From Noviherbaspirillum soli (GTDB taxonomy: Bacteria > Pseudomonadota > Gammaproteobacteria > Burkholderiales > Burkholderiaceae_D): a DNA stretch of 64,000 nt. A program made the position numbers and the translations under genes. The DNA is taken from positions 62,001 to 126,000 of the forward strand of contig NZ_JACYOX010000005.1 of the NCBI RefSeq assembly GCF_015352955.1, written 5' to 3'. The notes beneath the pieces are model-generated. The model was not told where the DNA came from. It ran no database searches and saw only the letters and a list, made by a program, of their open reading frames with translations. The stretch's first letter is position 1. Each line of letters begins with the position of its first letter. Shown here piece by piece: positions 1 through 7,552 of this stretch.

Positions 1-375
1 GTCAAAGTCATGCCGGAACTGGGCCAGGCCCGCCCGCAGCACCTGGACTTCCACTGGCGGCTCGGGCATGTCCCACCACGGCGCCAGCGCCGCCTGGGCG
101 TAACCGAGGTAGCGTGGATCGCCTTCTTCTCCGACAAGGCCGTAGTAGCGGCTGGCCAGCGCGGTGGCAATGGTGACGTTGCGAGGGTCGGCACGCAGTT
201 GTTCGCGCAACTGGCGCATTTCCCGCGCCACCGGATCGTTCGGACGCAATGGCAGGTTTTCCAGGACCTGGTCATCGGTTTGCGGCACGAAAGGTGCTGC
301 CAGCGCGGCGCGATCGTAACTTGCCAGCAGCAAGGCGGCAGCAAGGAGAAATCCGGTCAGAGCAATGCGGGACAT
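1..375 (-). CDS. Exported protein with helical (TPR-like) region, 5' part only
   Basis: An open frame reads from an ATG at 375 leftward and runs off the window, giving 125 residues with no stop. The N-terminus (MSRIALTGFLLAAALLLASY) is a typical signal peptide or membrane anchor. The following part is charged and helical (VAREMRQLREQLRADPRNV, then RYYGLVGEEGDPRYLGYAQA), the look of tetratricopeptide-type repeats. It is divergent from the small exported protein at 561, with 185 bases between them. I do not recognise the family with confidence; a secreted TPR protein is the best description. The C-terminal part lies outside the window, so function cannot be judged. Confidence 0.7.
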   Translation of the reverse strand, partial: MSRIALTGFLLAAALLLASYDRAALAAPFVPQTDDQVLENLPLRPNDPVAREMRQLREQLRADPRNVTIATALASRYYGLVGEEGDPRYLGYAQAALAPWWDMPEPPVEVQVLRAGLAQFRHDFD

Positions 376-560
376 GGGTTACGGCAGAAATGATGGCAGT
401 GCATGATAGCAAGCCAGCGAACATTCGCATCGGAACCCAATTTATTTCGTTTGATTATTTTTTTAGCGCTTGTCAACCATTGCTACGATGATGCGTTACT
501 CGGAGTGATTCGCAAGAATCGTCCAATAATTAAACCAGACACCGAATTGAAGGATAGAAA

Positions 561-776
561 ATGAAAAAACTGATAGCTGCAGTCGTCGCAGGTCTGTTCT
601 CGCTTTCCGCTTTCGCCGCAGCACATACCGCTGCACCGGCAACGCCGGCTGCGCCAGCCGCCGCTGCAACGCCGGCAACGCCTGCCGCACCCGCCGCGGC
701 ACCAACCACGAAAAAAGCCAAGAAGGCAAAAAAATCAAAAAAGGCAAAAACGTCGGAAATGGCAGCATCGAAGTAA
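561..776 (+). CDS. Small exported Ala/Pro-rich protein with lysine-rich tail
   Basis: The 71-residue product has a clear signal peptide (MKKLIAAVVAGLFSLSAFAA), then a low-complexity middle of Ala-Pro-Thr blocks, and a basic tail built of KKAKKAKKSKKAK. The start is preceded by a purine-rich ribosome site (GAAGGATAGAAA) and the gene is closed by a strong hairpin terminator at 797, so it is a one-gene unit. The composition resembles acid-shock (Asr-like) or other small periplasmic basic proteins, but no domain can be named. Low-complexity proteins like this are common and function is unknown. Confidence 0.75.
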   Translation: MKKLIAAVVAGLFSLSAFAAAHTAAPATPAAPAAAATPATPAAPAAAPTTKKAKKAKKSKKAKTSEMAASK

Positions 777-796
777 TGCAGCCAGCATTCCTCAGG

Positions 797-823
797 AAAG
801 GCAGACTCGGTCTGCCTTTTTTT
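797..823 (+). terminator. Rho-independent terminator of the small exported protein gene
   Basis: A perfect 10-bp stem (797-806 with 810-819) closes on a 3-base loop and is followed by an unbroken T run to 823. It lies 20 bases after the stop codon at 776 and just before the DUF192 gene. Confidence 0.9.
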
Positions 824-840
824 GGTTTACACTGCTGCCC

Positions 841-1284
841 ATGAAAATTTCGACACGAGTTTCCATTCTGGCCAGTGCCCTGCTGCCGCTTGGCAGCGTA
901 TATGCGGAGCCGCAATTCCCTGTCGTGCCCCTGACCGCGGGCATGTATGTCATACAGGCAGAAGTGGCAGCCACCGAGGCACAACGCCAGCAAGGCCTGA
1001 TGTTCAGGGAAAAACTGGCGCCCAATGCCGGCATGGTGTTTCTGTTCAATCGGCCCGCCCAGGTTTGCATGTGGATGAAAAACACCCTGGTGCCGCTATC
1101 GGTCGCCTTTATTGACGAGGGCGGAAAGATCATCAACATCGAAGACATGCAGCCGCAAACGACCAATTCCCATTGCGCCGGCAGCCAGGCGAGCTATGCG
1201 CTGGAAATGAACAAGGGATGGTTTGCGCAGAAAAATATCAAGCCGGGCACCGTGATTGCTGGCCTGCCGAAGGCGCGTCAATAG
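841..1284 (+). CDS. Exported DUF192 family protein
   Basis: The 147-residue protein has an N-terminal signal peptide (cleavage probably after SVYA, about residue 22) followed by one DUF192 domain. Family hallmarks visible are QRQQGLMFREKL, the central GMVFLF, and the VCMWMKNTLVPLSVAFID block with its Trp-Met-Lys-Asn core, then a C-terminal ALEMNKGWF segment. DUF192 proteins are small periplasmic proteins of unknown biochemical role in bacteria. The length is usual for the family. The gene follows the terminator at 797 and ends before a bidirectional terminator at 1342, so it is probably monocistronic. Confidence 0.9.
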   Translation: MKISTRVSILASALLPLGSVYAEPQFPVVPLTAGMYVIQAEVAATEAQRQQGLMFREKLAPNAGMVFLFNRPAQVCMWMKNTLVPLSVAFIDEGGKIINIEDMQPQTTNSHCAGSQASYALEMNKGWFAQKNIKPGTVIAGLPKARQ

Positions 1285-1341
1285 TCAACTGCAACAGGCG
1301 ACCCGCAGTACCCGTCACATTTTCCAGATCGAAAAACACAA

Positions 1342-1372
1342 AAACCCCGCCAGTTCAAAACTGGCGGGGTTT
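1342..1372. terminator. Bidirectional terminator between the DUF192 gene and rpsT
   Basis: A perfect 14-bp stem (1342-1355 with 1359-1372) with a 3-base loop has T residues on its right side and an A-rich tract on its left side (T-rich on the minus strand). It sits between two convergent genes and can serve both. Confidence 0.85.
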
Positions 1373-1419
1373 AGCTAGCCCTACAACTTCCGGCCAGTCG
1401 ATGACTGACCAGAGGCTAT

Positions 1420-1683
1420 TTAAGCCAATGCTTTCAGCGCAGCGGACAAACGGCTCTTGTGGCGAGCTGCCTTGTTCTTGTGGATGATCTTCTTGTCGGC
1501 GATGCGATCGATGATCGAGATCGAGGACTGGAAAACCTGGGTTGCTGCGGACTTGTCGCCGCCTTCGATTGCCTTGCGCACTGCCTTGATGGCGGTACGC
1601 AGCGTCGAACGCTGGCTGGAGTTGTGTGCGTTCTGCTTGACTGCTTGACGAGCACGCTTGCGTGCTTGTGCGGTATTTGCCAT
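1420..1683 (-). CDS. rpsT: 30S ribosomal protein S20
   Basis: The 87-residue basic protein begins [20 protein letters not shown] and ends in [14 protein letters not shown], the standard S20 sequence pattern (Lys/Arg-rich three-helix bundle that binds the 5' domain of 16S rRNA during early 30S assembly). Length matches the family (about 87). It is transcribed leftward from a sigma70-like promoter at 1756-1785, convergent with the DUF192 gene and divergent from murJ, an arrangement common in proteobacteria. Confidence 0.98.
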   Translation of the reverse strand: MANTAQARKRARQAVKQNAHNSSQRSTLRTAIKAVRKAIEGGDKSAATQVFQSSISIIDRIADKKIIHKNKAARHKSRLSAALKALA

Positions 1684-1755
1684 GAAATTCCCTAAACGTG
1701 GTCGGTTGCGTTCGCAACACCTACCAGTTGCGAAACCAATTCAATAAAGCCCCGG

Positions 1756-1785
1756 ATTATAAACCGTTTTCCACCGGGCGGTAAA
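1756..1785 (-). promoter_or_regulatory. Sigma70-like promoter of rpsT
   Basis: Read on the minus strand there is TTTACC (1780-1785), an 18-base spacer, then a perfect TATAAT (1756-1761), about 70 bases upstream of the rpsT start codon. This would give a 5' leader of roughly 65 bases. Confidence 0.6.
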
Positions 1786-1848
1786 GCACTAAGCGCTTCG
1801 AGCCGGCACAATACCGTGGACTTGCCTGGGTTGCAACCCCTGCCGGGC

Positions 1849-1854
1849 TATAAT
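1849..1854 (+). promoter_or_regulatory. Perfect -10 hexamer immediately before murJ
   Basis: TATAAT ends 7 bases before the murJ ATG at 1862. No convincing -35 hexamer stands 16-18 bases upstream (nearest are TTGCAA at 1831 and TTGCCT at 1822, wrong spacing). If used, transcription would begin at or next to the start codon. Confidence 0.4.
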
Positions 1855-1861
1855 GCCGGCC

Positions 1862-3412
1862 ATGAATTTGCATAGAACCCTTGCCGCGGTGTCAGGCATG
1901 ACCATGGTGTCCCGGATAACCGGCCTGATCCGCGAGTTTCTGATTGCCCGCGCCTTTGGCGCTTCCTCCTACACCGACGCTTTCTTCGTTGCCTTCCGGA
2001 TCCCCAATCTGCTGCGCCGCCTGTTTGCGGAAGGCGCGTTTTCCCAGGCTTTCGTTCCTATATTGGCCGAGTACAAGAACCAGAAAGGCGAAGCGGCCAC
2101 CCGCGACCTTGTCGACCATGTGGCTACCATCCTGCTCTGGACCCTGCTTGCCACCTGTGCGCTCGGCATTGTGGCTTCACCGGTGGTGGTGTATCTGATG
2201 GCAACAGGGCTGAAGTCTGATCCGGATGCCTTCTCCGCCGCGGTGACGATGACCCGCATCATGTTTCCCTATATCGTCTTCATGTCGCTGGTGGCGCTGG
2301 CGGGCGGCATCCTGAACACCTGGCGGCAATTCAAGGTGGCGGCATTCACACCCGTTCTGCTCAACCTGAGTTTCATCGCAGCCGCGCTGTTCCTCGCGCC
2401 CTTGCTCGATCAGCCGGTGTACGCGCTCGCCATCGCGGTGTTCATCGGCGGCGTGCTGCAACTGGCGATACAGATTCCTTCCCTCGTCCGGATAGGCATG
2501 CTGCCCCGGCTTTCATGGAATCCGCGCATTGCCTTGTCGGATGCAGGCGTGCGGCGGGTGCTGCGGCAGATGGTGCCGGCCACCTTTGCCGTGTCGGTGG
2601 CCCAGATCAGTCTCATCATCAATACCAACATCGCTTCCCATCTGCAAAACGGCAGCGTTTCCTGGCTGTCGTATGCCGACCGGCTGATGGAACTGCCAAC
2701 TGGCCTGCTGGGTGTGGCCCTGGGCACCATCCTGTTGCCCAGCCTTTCCAAGGCGCATGCGGACCGCGACACGGCTGAGTATTCCGCGCTGCTCGACTGG
2801 GGATTGCGCCTGACTTTTCTGCTGGCCCTCCCAGCCGCGGTGGCGCTGGCGTCCCTGTCGGAACCAATCACGACGACACTCTTTCACTATGGCAAATTCG
2901 ATGTGCAGTCAGTCAACATGACCGGCCGCGCGCTGATCGCCTACGGTGTCGGCCTGATTGGCCTGATCGTGGTAAAGATACTCGCGCCCGGTTTCTACGC
3001 GCGCCAGGATATCCGCACGCCGGTGAAGATCGCCATCGGCGTCCTGGTAGCCACGCAATTGATGAACATGGTGTTTGTTCCCTGGATCGCTCACGCCGGT
3101 CTGGCCCTGTCGATCGGCCTGGGCGCCTGCCTGAACGCCGTCTTTCTTTTCCTGGGCCTGAGGCGCCGCGGCATTTACAAGGTGCAGGCGGGCTGGGGCC
3201 TGTTCCTGGCGCGGCTGGCTGGCGCGCTGTTTCTGCTGGCCGGATCGACGATGTGGGTGGCAGCGCACTTCGACTGGATTGCGATGCAGGCCCATCCCCT
3301 GCTACGCATGGGCGCACTGTTTCTGGTGATGGCAGTGGGCGGCGTTGTGTATTTCGGCGCGCTGCTGCTGACCGGATTCCGTTTTGCCGACTTCAAACGC
3401 ATTGCGCGTTGA
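1862..3412 (+). CDS. murJ: Lipid II flippase MurJ (MviN)
   Basis: The 516-residue polytopic inner-membrane protein of the MOP superfamily flips undecaprenyl-linked peptidoglycan precursor to the periplasm. The N-terminus (TMVSRITGLIREFLIARAFG) carries the family's RxxG-R-x-L core, followed by FFVAFRIPNLLRRLFAEGAF with the conserved arginines lining the cavity, and about 14 hydrophobic segments. ATG 1862 was chosen over the upstream ATG at 1853 because MNLHRTLAAVSGMTM fits the family start; neither has a clear ribosome site. Essential in most bacteria. The SirB1-family gene follows 53 bases downstream. Confidence 0.95.
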   Translation: MNLHRTLAAVSGMTMVSRITGLIREFLIARAFGASSYTDAFFVAFRIPNLLRRLFAEGAFSQAFVPILAEYKNQKGEAATRDLVDHVATILLWTLLATCALGIVASPVVVYLMATGLKSDPDAFSAAVTMTRIMFPYIVFMSLVALAGGILNTWRQFKVAAFTPVLLNLSFIAAALFLAPLLDQPVYALAIAVFIGGVLQLAIQIPSLVRIGMLPRLSWNPRIALSDAGVRRVLRQMVPATFAVSVAQISLIINTNIASHLQNGSVSWLSYADRLMELPTGLLGVALGTILLPSLSKAHADRDTAEYSALLDWGLRLTFLLALPAAVALASLSEPITTTLFHYGKFDVQSVNMTGRALIAYGVGLIGLIVVKILAPGFYARQDIRTPVKIAIGVLVATQLMNMVFVPWIAHAGLALSIGLGACLNAVFLFLGLRRRGIYKVQAGWGLFLARLAGALFLLAGSTMWVAAHFDWIAMQAHPLLRMGALFLVMAVGGVVYFGALLLTGFRFADFKRIAR

Positions 3413-3465
3413 GCAATGTCGGCCGGATTCGTGCAACGCCAGGGCCAGTCCACGGTCAGACAACC

Positions 3466-4299
3466 ATGATCAAGAATCTCGATTTCTTCGCCGCGCTGGT
3501 GCAGCAGGACAATACCATTCCGCTATTTGAGGCGGCGTTATCGATTGCCCAGGATGCCGATCCGCAACTCGACCTGGCGGCAACCCAGCTTCAGGTCGAT
3601 ACCATGGCGGCCCGCCTGCGCCGCAGGCTGCCGTCGGATACTTCGTCGGTGCAGAAGCTGCGGCTGCTCAACCATTTCTTTTATCAGGAACTGGGATTCG
3701 CCGGAAACATCAACGACTACTACGATCCGTCGAACAGCTACCTGAACCGCGTGCTGGAATCACGGCGCGGCATCCCGATTTCCCTGGCGGTGCTTTACAT
3801 GGAACTGGCGCACCAGATCGGCCTGGATATCAAGGGCATCTCATTCCCGGGCCATTTCCTGATGAAGCTGTCGGTGCAGTCCGGCGATATCGTGCTTGAT
3901 CCGCTCAACGGCGCCAGCCTGTCGCGCGAAGAGCTGGAAGAACGGCTGGAGCCCTATCTTTCGCAGAGCCCGGACCGTGACAGCGCGCTTTCCGCCTATC
4001 TCCACGAAGCCCGGCCACGGGAAATCCTGGTGCGCATGCTGCGCAACCTGAAAGCGCTGTATTTCGAGCGCGCTGAATGGGAGCTGGCGCTGGGCGTGCA
4101 GCAGCGGCTGGTGATCCTGCTGCCCGACGACCTGGCCGAACGGCGCGACCGCGGCATGGCCTATGCCAACCTGGAGTGTCCGCAGGCGGCCCTGAAGGAT
4201 ATCGAAGACTATCTGGCGCAAAGGCCGCACGCCCAGGATGCAGGGATGCTGCGCCAGATGCTGCCTTCCCTGAAGGAAGCGGCGCGGCGCCTGAACTGA
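3466..4299 (+). CDS. SirB1 family protein (transglutaminase-like plus TPR)
   Basis: The 277-residue soluble protein has an N-terminal region rich in short helices and a central transglutaminase-like fold of the SirB1 type, with the typical motifs LLNHFFYQELGFAGN (about 65-80), YYDPSNSYLNRVLESRRGIP (about 84-103) and GISFPGHFLMKL. The C-terminal 100 residues look like TPR helices (LVRMLRNLKALYFERAEWELAL). A cysteine of a classical transglutaminase triad is not seen in the core motif, as is usual for this family, so enzymatic activity is doubtful. The gene lies between murJ and the convergent uup gene. ATG 3466 is the first start that keeps the family N-terminus. Confidence 0.9.
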   Translation: MIKNLDFFAALVQQDNTIPLFEAALSIAQDADPQLDLAATQLQVDTMAARLRRRLPSDTSSVQKLRLLNHFFYQELGFAGNINDYYDPSNSYLNRVLESRRGIPISLAVLYMELAHQIGLDIKGISFPGHFLMKLSVQSGDIVLDPLNGASLSREELEERLEPYLSQSPDRDSALSAYLHEARPREILVRMLRNLKALYFERAEWELALGVQQRLVILLPDDLAERRDRGMAYANLECPQAALKDIEDYLAQRPHAQDAGMLRQMLPSLKEAARRLN

Positions 4300-4312
4300 G
4301 CCCGGACGTGCA

Positions 4313-6235
4313 TCAGGCCTTGCTTCTGGCTTCGATCGCTTCCCATTTTTCCAGGCTGGCCATCAACTGCTCGTCCAGTTGCGCATAGCGCTCATTGAGC
4401 TTCTTGACCTCCGTCGGCTGCTCGCGGTACAGGTTGGGATCGGCCAGCTTTTCCGTGATCGATTTCTGCTCGGCTTCCAGCGCGGCAATCAGGGCTGGCA
4501 GTTCGTCCAGCTCGCGTTGCTCCTTTGAACTGAGCCTCTTTGCCTTGGGCGCGGGTGCGGCCGTTGGCGCTGGTGCGCCAGGCTTTTCCTTTTGCGCCGC
4601 CCTGGCTTCCGCCTTCGGCGCATTGGCACGCGGCTCGGGTACGGCGCGCACCCGCTCCCAGTCGGTATAGCCGCCGATGTACTCCTTCCAGTTGCCCTCC
4701 CCTTCGGCCACGATCACCTGGGTCACAACATTGTCCAGGAACATGCGGTCGTGGCTGACCAGGAATACCGTGCCGTCATATTCCTCCAGCAGTTCTTCCA
4801 GCAGTTCCAGGGTGTCGATGTCGAGGTCGTTGGTGGGCTCGTCCAGCACCAGCACATTGGCCGGCTTGGCAAACAGCCGCGCCAGCAGCAGCCGGTTGCG
4901 CTCGCCGCCCGACAAGGACTTGACCGGCGAACGGGCCCGCTCGGGCGCAAACAGGAAGTCGTTCAGGTAAGTCATCACATGCTTGCGCTGCCCATTGATT
5001 TCGACCCAGTCGCTGCCTGGCGCAATGGTGTCGGCCAGGCTCGCTTCCTCGTTGAGCTGGGCGCGCATCTGGTCGAAATAGGCCACCTGCAGCCGGGAGC
5101 CCTGGCGTATCGTACCGCTGTCGGCCTGCTCCTCGCCGAGGATCAGCTTCAGCAGCGTGGTCTTGCCGGCGCCATTCGGGCCGATCAGTCCAACCTTGTC
5201 GCCGCGCAGGATGGTGGCGCTGAAATTATCGACGATGACCCTGTCGCCGAAGGCCTTGCTGACCTCGACCAGTTCCGCGACGATCTTGCCGGAGCGGTCG
5301 CCGGTTGCCACATCGAGCTTCACCTGGCCCTGCTGTTCGCGCCGCGCACTGCGTTGAAGGCGCAGTTGCTCGAGGCGCCGTACCCGGCCCTCGTCGCGGG
5401 TACGGCGCGCCTGTACGCCCTTGCGTATCCAGACCTCTTCCTGCGCCAGGAACTTGTCGAACTTGGCGTTCTCCACTTCCTCGTTTTCCAGCAGCTCCGC
5501 CTTGCGGTTCTGGTAGGTGGTGAAGTTGCCCGGAAAGGACAGCAGGCGGCCACGGTCCAGTTCAATGATGCGTGTGGCGACGTTGTCCAGGAAGCTGCGG
5601 TCATGGGTAATGAACAGGACGCTGCCGCGGAAGTCGCGCAGCAGGCCTTCCAGCCACATGATGGAAGTGAAATCCAGATGGTTGGTTGGCTCGTCGAGCA
5701 GCAGCACATCCGGTGCACTGACCAGGGCGCAGGCCAGCGCCACCCGCTTCTGCATGCCGCCAGACAGCGTGCCCATCAGGGATGACTTTTCCAGGTTGAG
5801 CCGGTCCAGCGTGGTTTCGACCCGGTTGTTCAATGTCCAGGCATCGGCGGCGTCGAGGCGCATCTGGATTTCATGCATGCGCTCCATCAGCGCGTCGTCG
5901 TTGTCGCCACCGAACTGGGTGGTCAGGTGGTCGTATTCCGCCAGCAGGCCAGGCAGGTCGCCCAGCCCGGCCGCAACGGCATCGAACACCGACATGTCAG
6001 GCGAGAATTGCGGCTCCTGTTCCACGTAGGCGATTTTCAGGCCCTGCTGCATCACCATCAGGCCATCGTCCAGTTTTGATTTGCCGGCAATGATCTTCAG
6101 AAGAGAAGACTTGCCGGTGCCGTTACGGCCGATCAGCCCCACCCGCTCAGCCGGTTCCAGGGAGAATTCCGCATGATCCAGCAATGCGACGTGACCGAAT
6201 GCCAACTGGGCATTGGAAAGGGAGATGACTGCCAT
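4313..6235 (-). CDS. uup: ABC-F ATPase, Uup type
   Basis: The 640-residue soluble protein has two ABC ATPase domains and no membrane segment. Domain 1 has Walker A GRNGTGKSS, signature LSGGMQKR and Walker B VLLLDEPTNHLD; domain 2 has GPNGAGKTT, LSGGERNR and VLVLDEPTNDLD. An Ala/Pro/Lys-rich linker leads to a C-terminal coiled coil (EQRELDELPALIAALEAEQK), the DNA-binding tail that separates Uup from other ABC-F proteins such as EttA. Uup is linked to ribosome function and suppression of precise transposon excision. The chosen ATG gives MAVISLSNAQLAFGH, the usual family start. The stop is 13 bases from the end of the convergent SirB1-family gene. Confidence 0.93.
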   Translation of the reverse strand: MAVISLSNAQLAFGHVALLDHAEFSLEPAERVGLIGRNGTGKSSLLKIIAGKSKLDDGLMVMQQGLKIAYVEQEPQFSPDMSVFDAVAAGLGDLPGLLAEYDHLTTQFGGDNDDALMERMHEIQMRLDAADAWTLNNRVETTLDRLNLEKSSLMGTLSGGMQKRVALACALVSAPDVLLLDEPTNHLDFTSIMWLEGLLRDFRGSVLFITHDRSFLDNVATRIIELDRGRLLSFPGNFTTYQNRKAELLENEEVENAKFDKFLAQEEVWIRKGVQARRTRDEGRVRRLEQLRLQRSARREQQGQVKLDVATGDRSGKIVAELVEVSKAFGDRVIVDNFSATILRGDKVGLIGPNGAGKTTLLKLILGEEQADSGTIRQGSRLQVAYFDQMRAQLNEEASLADTIAPGSDWVEINGQRKHVMTYLNDFLFAPERARSPVKSLSGGERNRLLLARLFAKPANVLVLDEPTNDLDIDTLELLEELLEEYDGTVFLVSHDRMFLDNVVTQVIVAEGEGNWKEYIGGYTDWERVRAVPEPRANAPKAEARAAQKEKPGAPAPTAAPAPKAKRLSSKEQRELDELPALIAALEAEQKSITEKLADPNLYREQPTEVKKLNERYAQLDEQLMASLEKWEAIEARSKA

Positions 6236-6314
6236 GGTGTTCCAGAGAGGGGGTGATCGGAGGCCGCATTGTACCGCTTGCGTCGGCGGGACTGGAGATT
6301 GCCGCAATGTCAGC

Positions 6315-6320
6315 TATAAT
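6315..6320 (+). promoter_or_regulatory. Perfect -10 hexamer upstream of tRNA-Arg
   Basis: TATAAT stands 40 bases before the tRNA 5' end. A weak -35 candidate (ACTGGA, 6291-6296) lies 18 bases upstream. Position and sequence fit a tRNA promoter with a short precursor leader. Confidence 0.5.
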
Positions 6321-6360
6321 CTCGGGCGTAATTCAGCGCCCAGCGCTTTCTTACGCGCGT

Positions 6361-6435
6361 CTCGCCGTAGTTCAATGGATAGAACGAGTGCCTCCTAAGC
6401 GCTAGATACAGGTTCGATTCCTGTCGGCGGGACCA
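6361..6435 (+). tRNA. tRNA-Arg (anticodon CCT, reads AGG)
   Basis: A full cloverleaf can be drawn: acceptor 6361-6367 with 6425-6431 (one T-G pair at position 2), D-arm GTTC/GAAC, anticodon stem 6387-6391 with 6399-6403 around loop CTCCTAA giving anticodon CCT, a 4-base variable loop, T-arm ACAGG/CCTGT with loop TTCGATT, discriminator A and an encoded CCA at 6433-6435. AGG is a rare codon in G+C-rich genomes. The gene is intact, with no attachment-site duplicate or integrase visible nearby. Confidence 0.95.
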
Positions 6436-6657
6436 AATTCCAGTACAGCATCTACCATCGCCGGCCCACGCGCCCGCGTCTTGAGCCTCACTTGCAGGCA
6501 GCCCGTACAGCCCCGGAAAACGGAACCATAGAGTCGCAACAGTAGGACTTTATTCATGGCGATCGCCGCCTGCGCTCGCTCTGCAGGTATCTTCCCTCCA
6601 TGGCGCACCGCCGGCAGTTGCAGCGGCACGCCATGGGCCACCGCTGAATCAGGCTGA

Positions 6658-7206
6658 TCAATGCTCCGTCACTTTGCCGCGCCAGGCGCCGGTCTCCTGT
6701 CCGCGGCTTTCCAGCATTTCCTTGAACCGCTTCAGGTTGCCCTTGAGCTGCATTTTCACCAGACCAAGCGCGTCGCCCACCTTTTCATCCATGGTTTGCG
6801 GGTCGTAGTCCATCTGCAGCATGATGCGCGTGACATTGTCGGAAATCTTGTGGAAGGTCACCACACCGGCATTCTTCACGCCGCCGGTACTGCGCCAGGC
6901 AATGCGCTTGTCGGGGATCTGTTCCGTGATCTCGGCGTCCCATTCCTCCGGCTTGCCGGCGACGTCGGCGCGCCAGTGAAGATGGGTGTCGTCTGTCTGG
7001 CGGATTTCGTGAACGCTGTCCATGAACTTCGGGAAGTCCTCGAACTGGGTCCACTGGTTGTATGCCGTGCGCACCGGCACATTCACGTCGATCGACTCGG
7101 ATGTAGAGGAGAGCATGCCTGATCCGCGCGATTTGCCCATCTGCTTGGACAACAACATGCCGCCAACGGCCAGCGCCGCTACTGTAACAAGTCTGTTTAC
7201 CATCAT
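6658..7206 (-). CDS. SRPBCC family (polyketide cyclase/dehydrase-like) membrane-anchored protein
   Basis: The 182-residue protein begins with one hydrophobic segment (RLVTVAALAVGGMLLSK, about 4-20), then a START/SRPBCC-type ligand-binding domain. Recognisable family blocks are ESIDVNVPVRTAYNQWTQFE and FPKFMDSVHEI near its start, the WDAEITEQIPDKRIAWRS strand pair, and a closing helix MQLKGNLKRFKEMLE. The family binds hydrophobic ligands, but no substrate can be inferred. The ATG at 7206 has a strong ribosome site (CAGGAGAACG); a second ATG directly follows. It faces the tRNA-Arg gene and has its own upstream region. Confidence 0.85.
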   Translation of the reverse strand: MMVNRLVTVAALAVGGMLLSKQMGKSRGSGMLSSTSESIDVNVPVRTAYNQWTQFEDFPKFMDSVHEIRQTDDTHLHWRADVAGKPEEWDAEITEQIPDKRIAWRSTGGVKNAGVVTFHKISDNVTRIMLQMDYDPQTMDEKVGDALGLVKMQLKGNLKRFKEMLESRGQETGAWRGKVTEH

Positions 7207-7552
7207 CGTTCTCCTGAGTAGGCTCGGGGAGCCGTCTGACAAGCCGGCTGCAACATCACATCGATCAAGGCTAGACCGCGCGGGCTGTGCCGGCACTACC
7301 GGATGACACTGCGGCCAACCGATTGGTTCGTATGACGCATTCCGCTATTTAAATTCGATCAAACCCCCGGATTGCAAACTACTCCAGAAGCCCGCCAGCA
7401 CAAGACAGAGATCCAAACCGGCAGACGTGTGGTTTTGCGGCAACACATGGAAAATTAATAGCGGGAAACTCCTCTGTTCAGGGATATGACACCTTTCGCT
7501 ATCCTTTATTGTTTCACTTTCGGTTGAAAGTCCGCCAATCGGCTAAATAATC
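7207..7552. other. Intergenic region between two divergent genes, no gene seen
   Basis: This 346-base stretch must hold the promoters of the leftward SRPBCC gene and the rightward FimV-like gene. It is more A+T-rich than its neighbours near 7340-7360 and 7440-7550. TTGAAA at 7524-7529 with AATAAT at 7546-7551 (16-base spacer) is a possible promoter, but it would place the transcript start beyond the annotated ATG at 7553. No RNA gene or repeat is visible. Confidence 0.4.

Noticed and set aside
6361-6435. tRNA-Arg as an integration site of a genomic island
   Set aside because: The tRNA is intact, no integrase gene follows and no duplicated 3' end was seen in the window; flanking genes are core genes.
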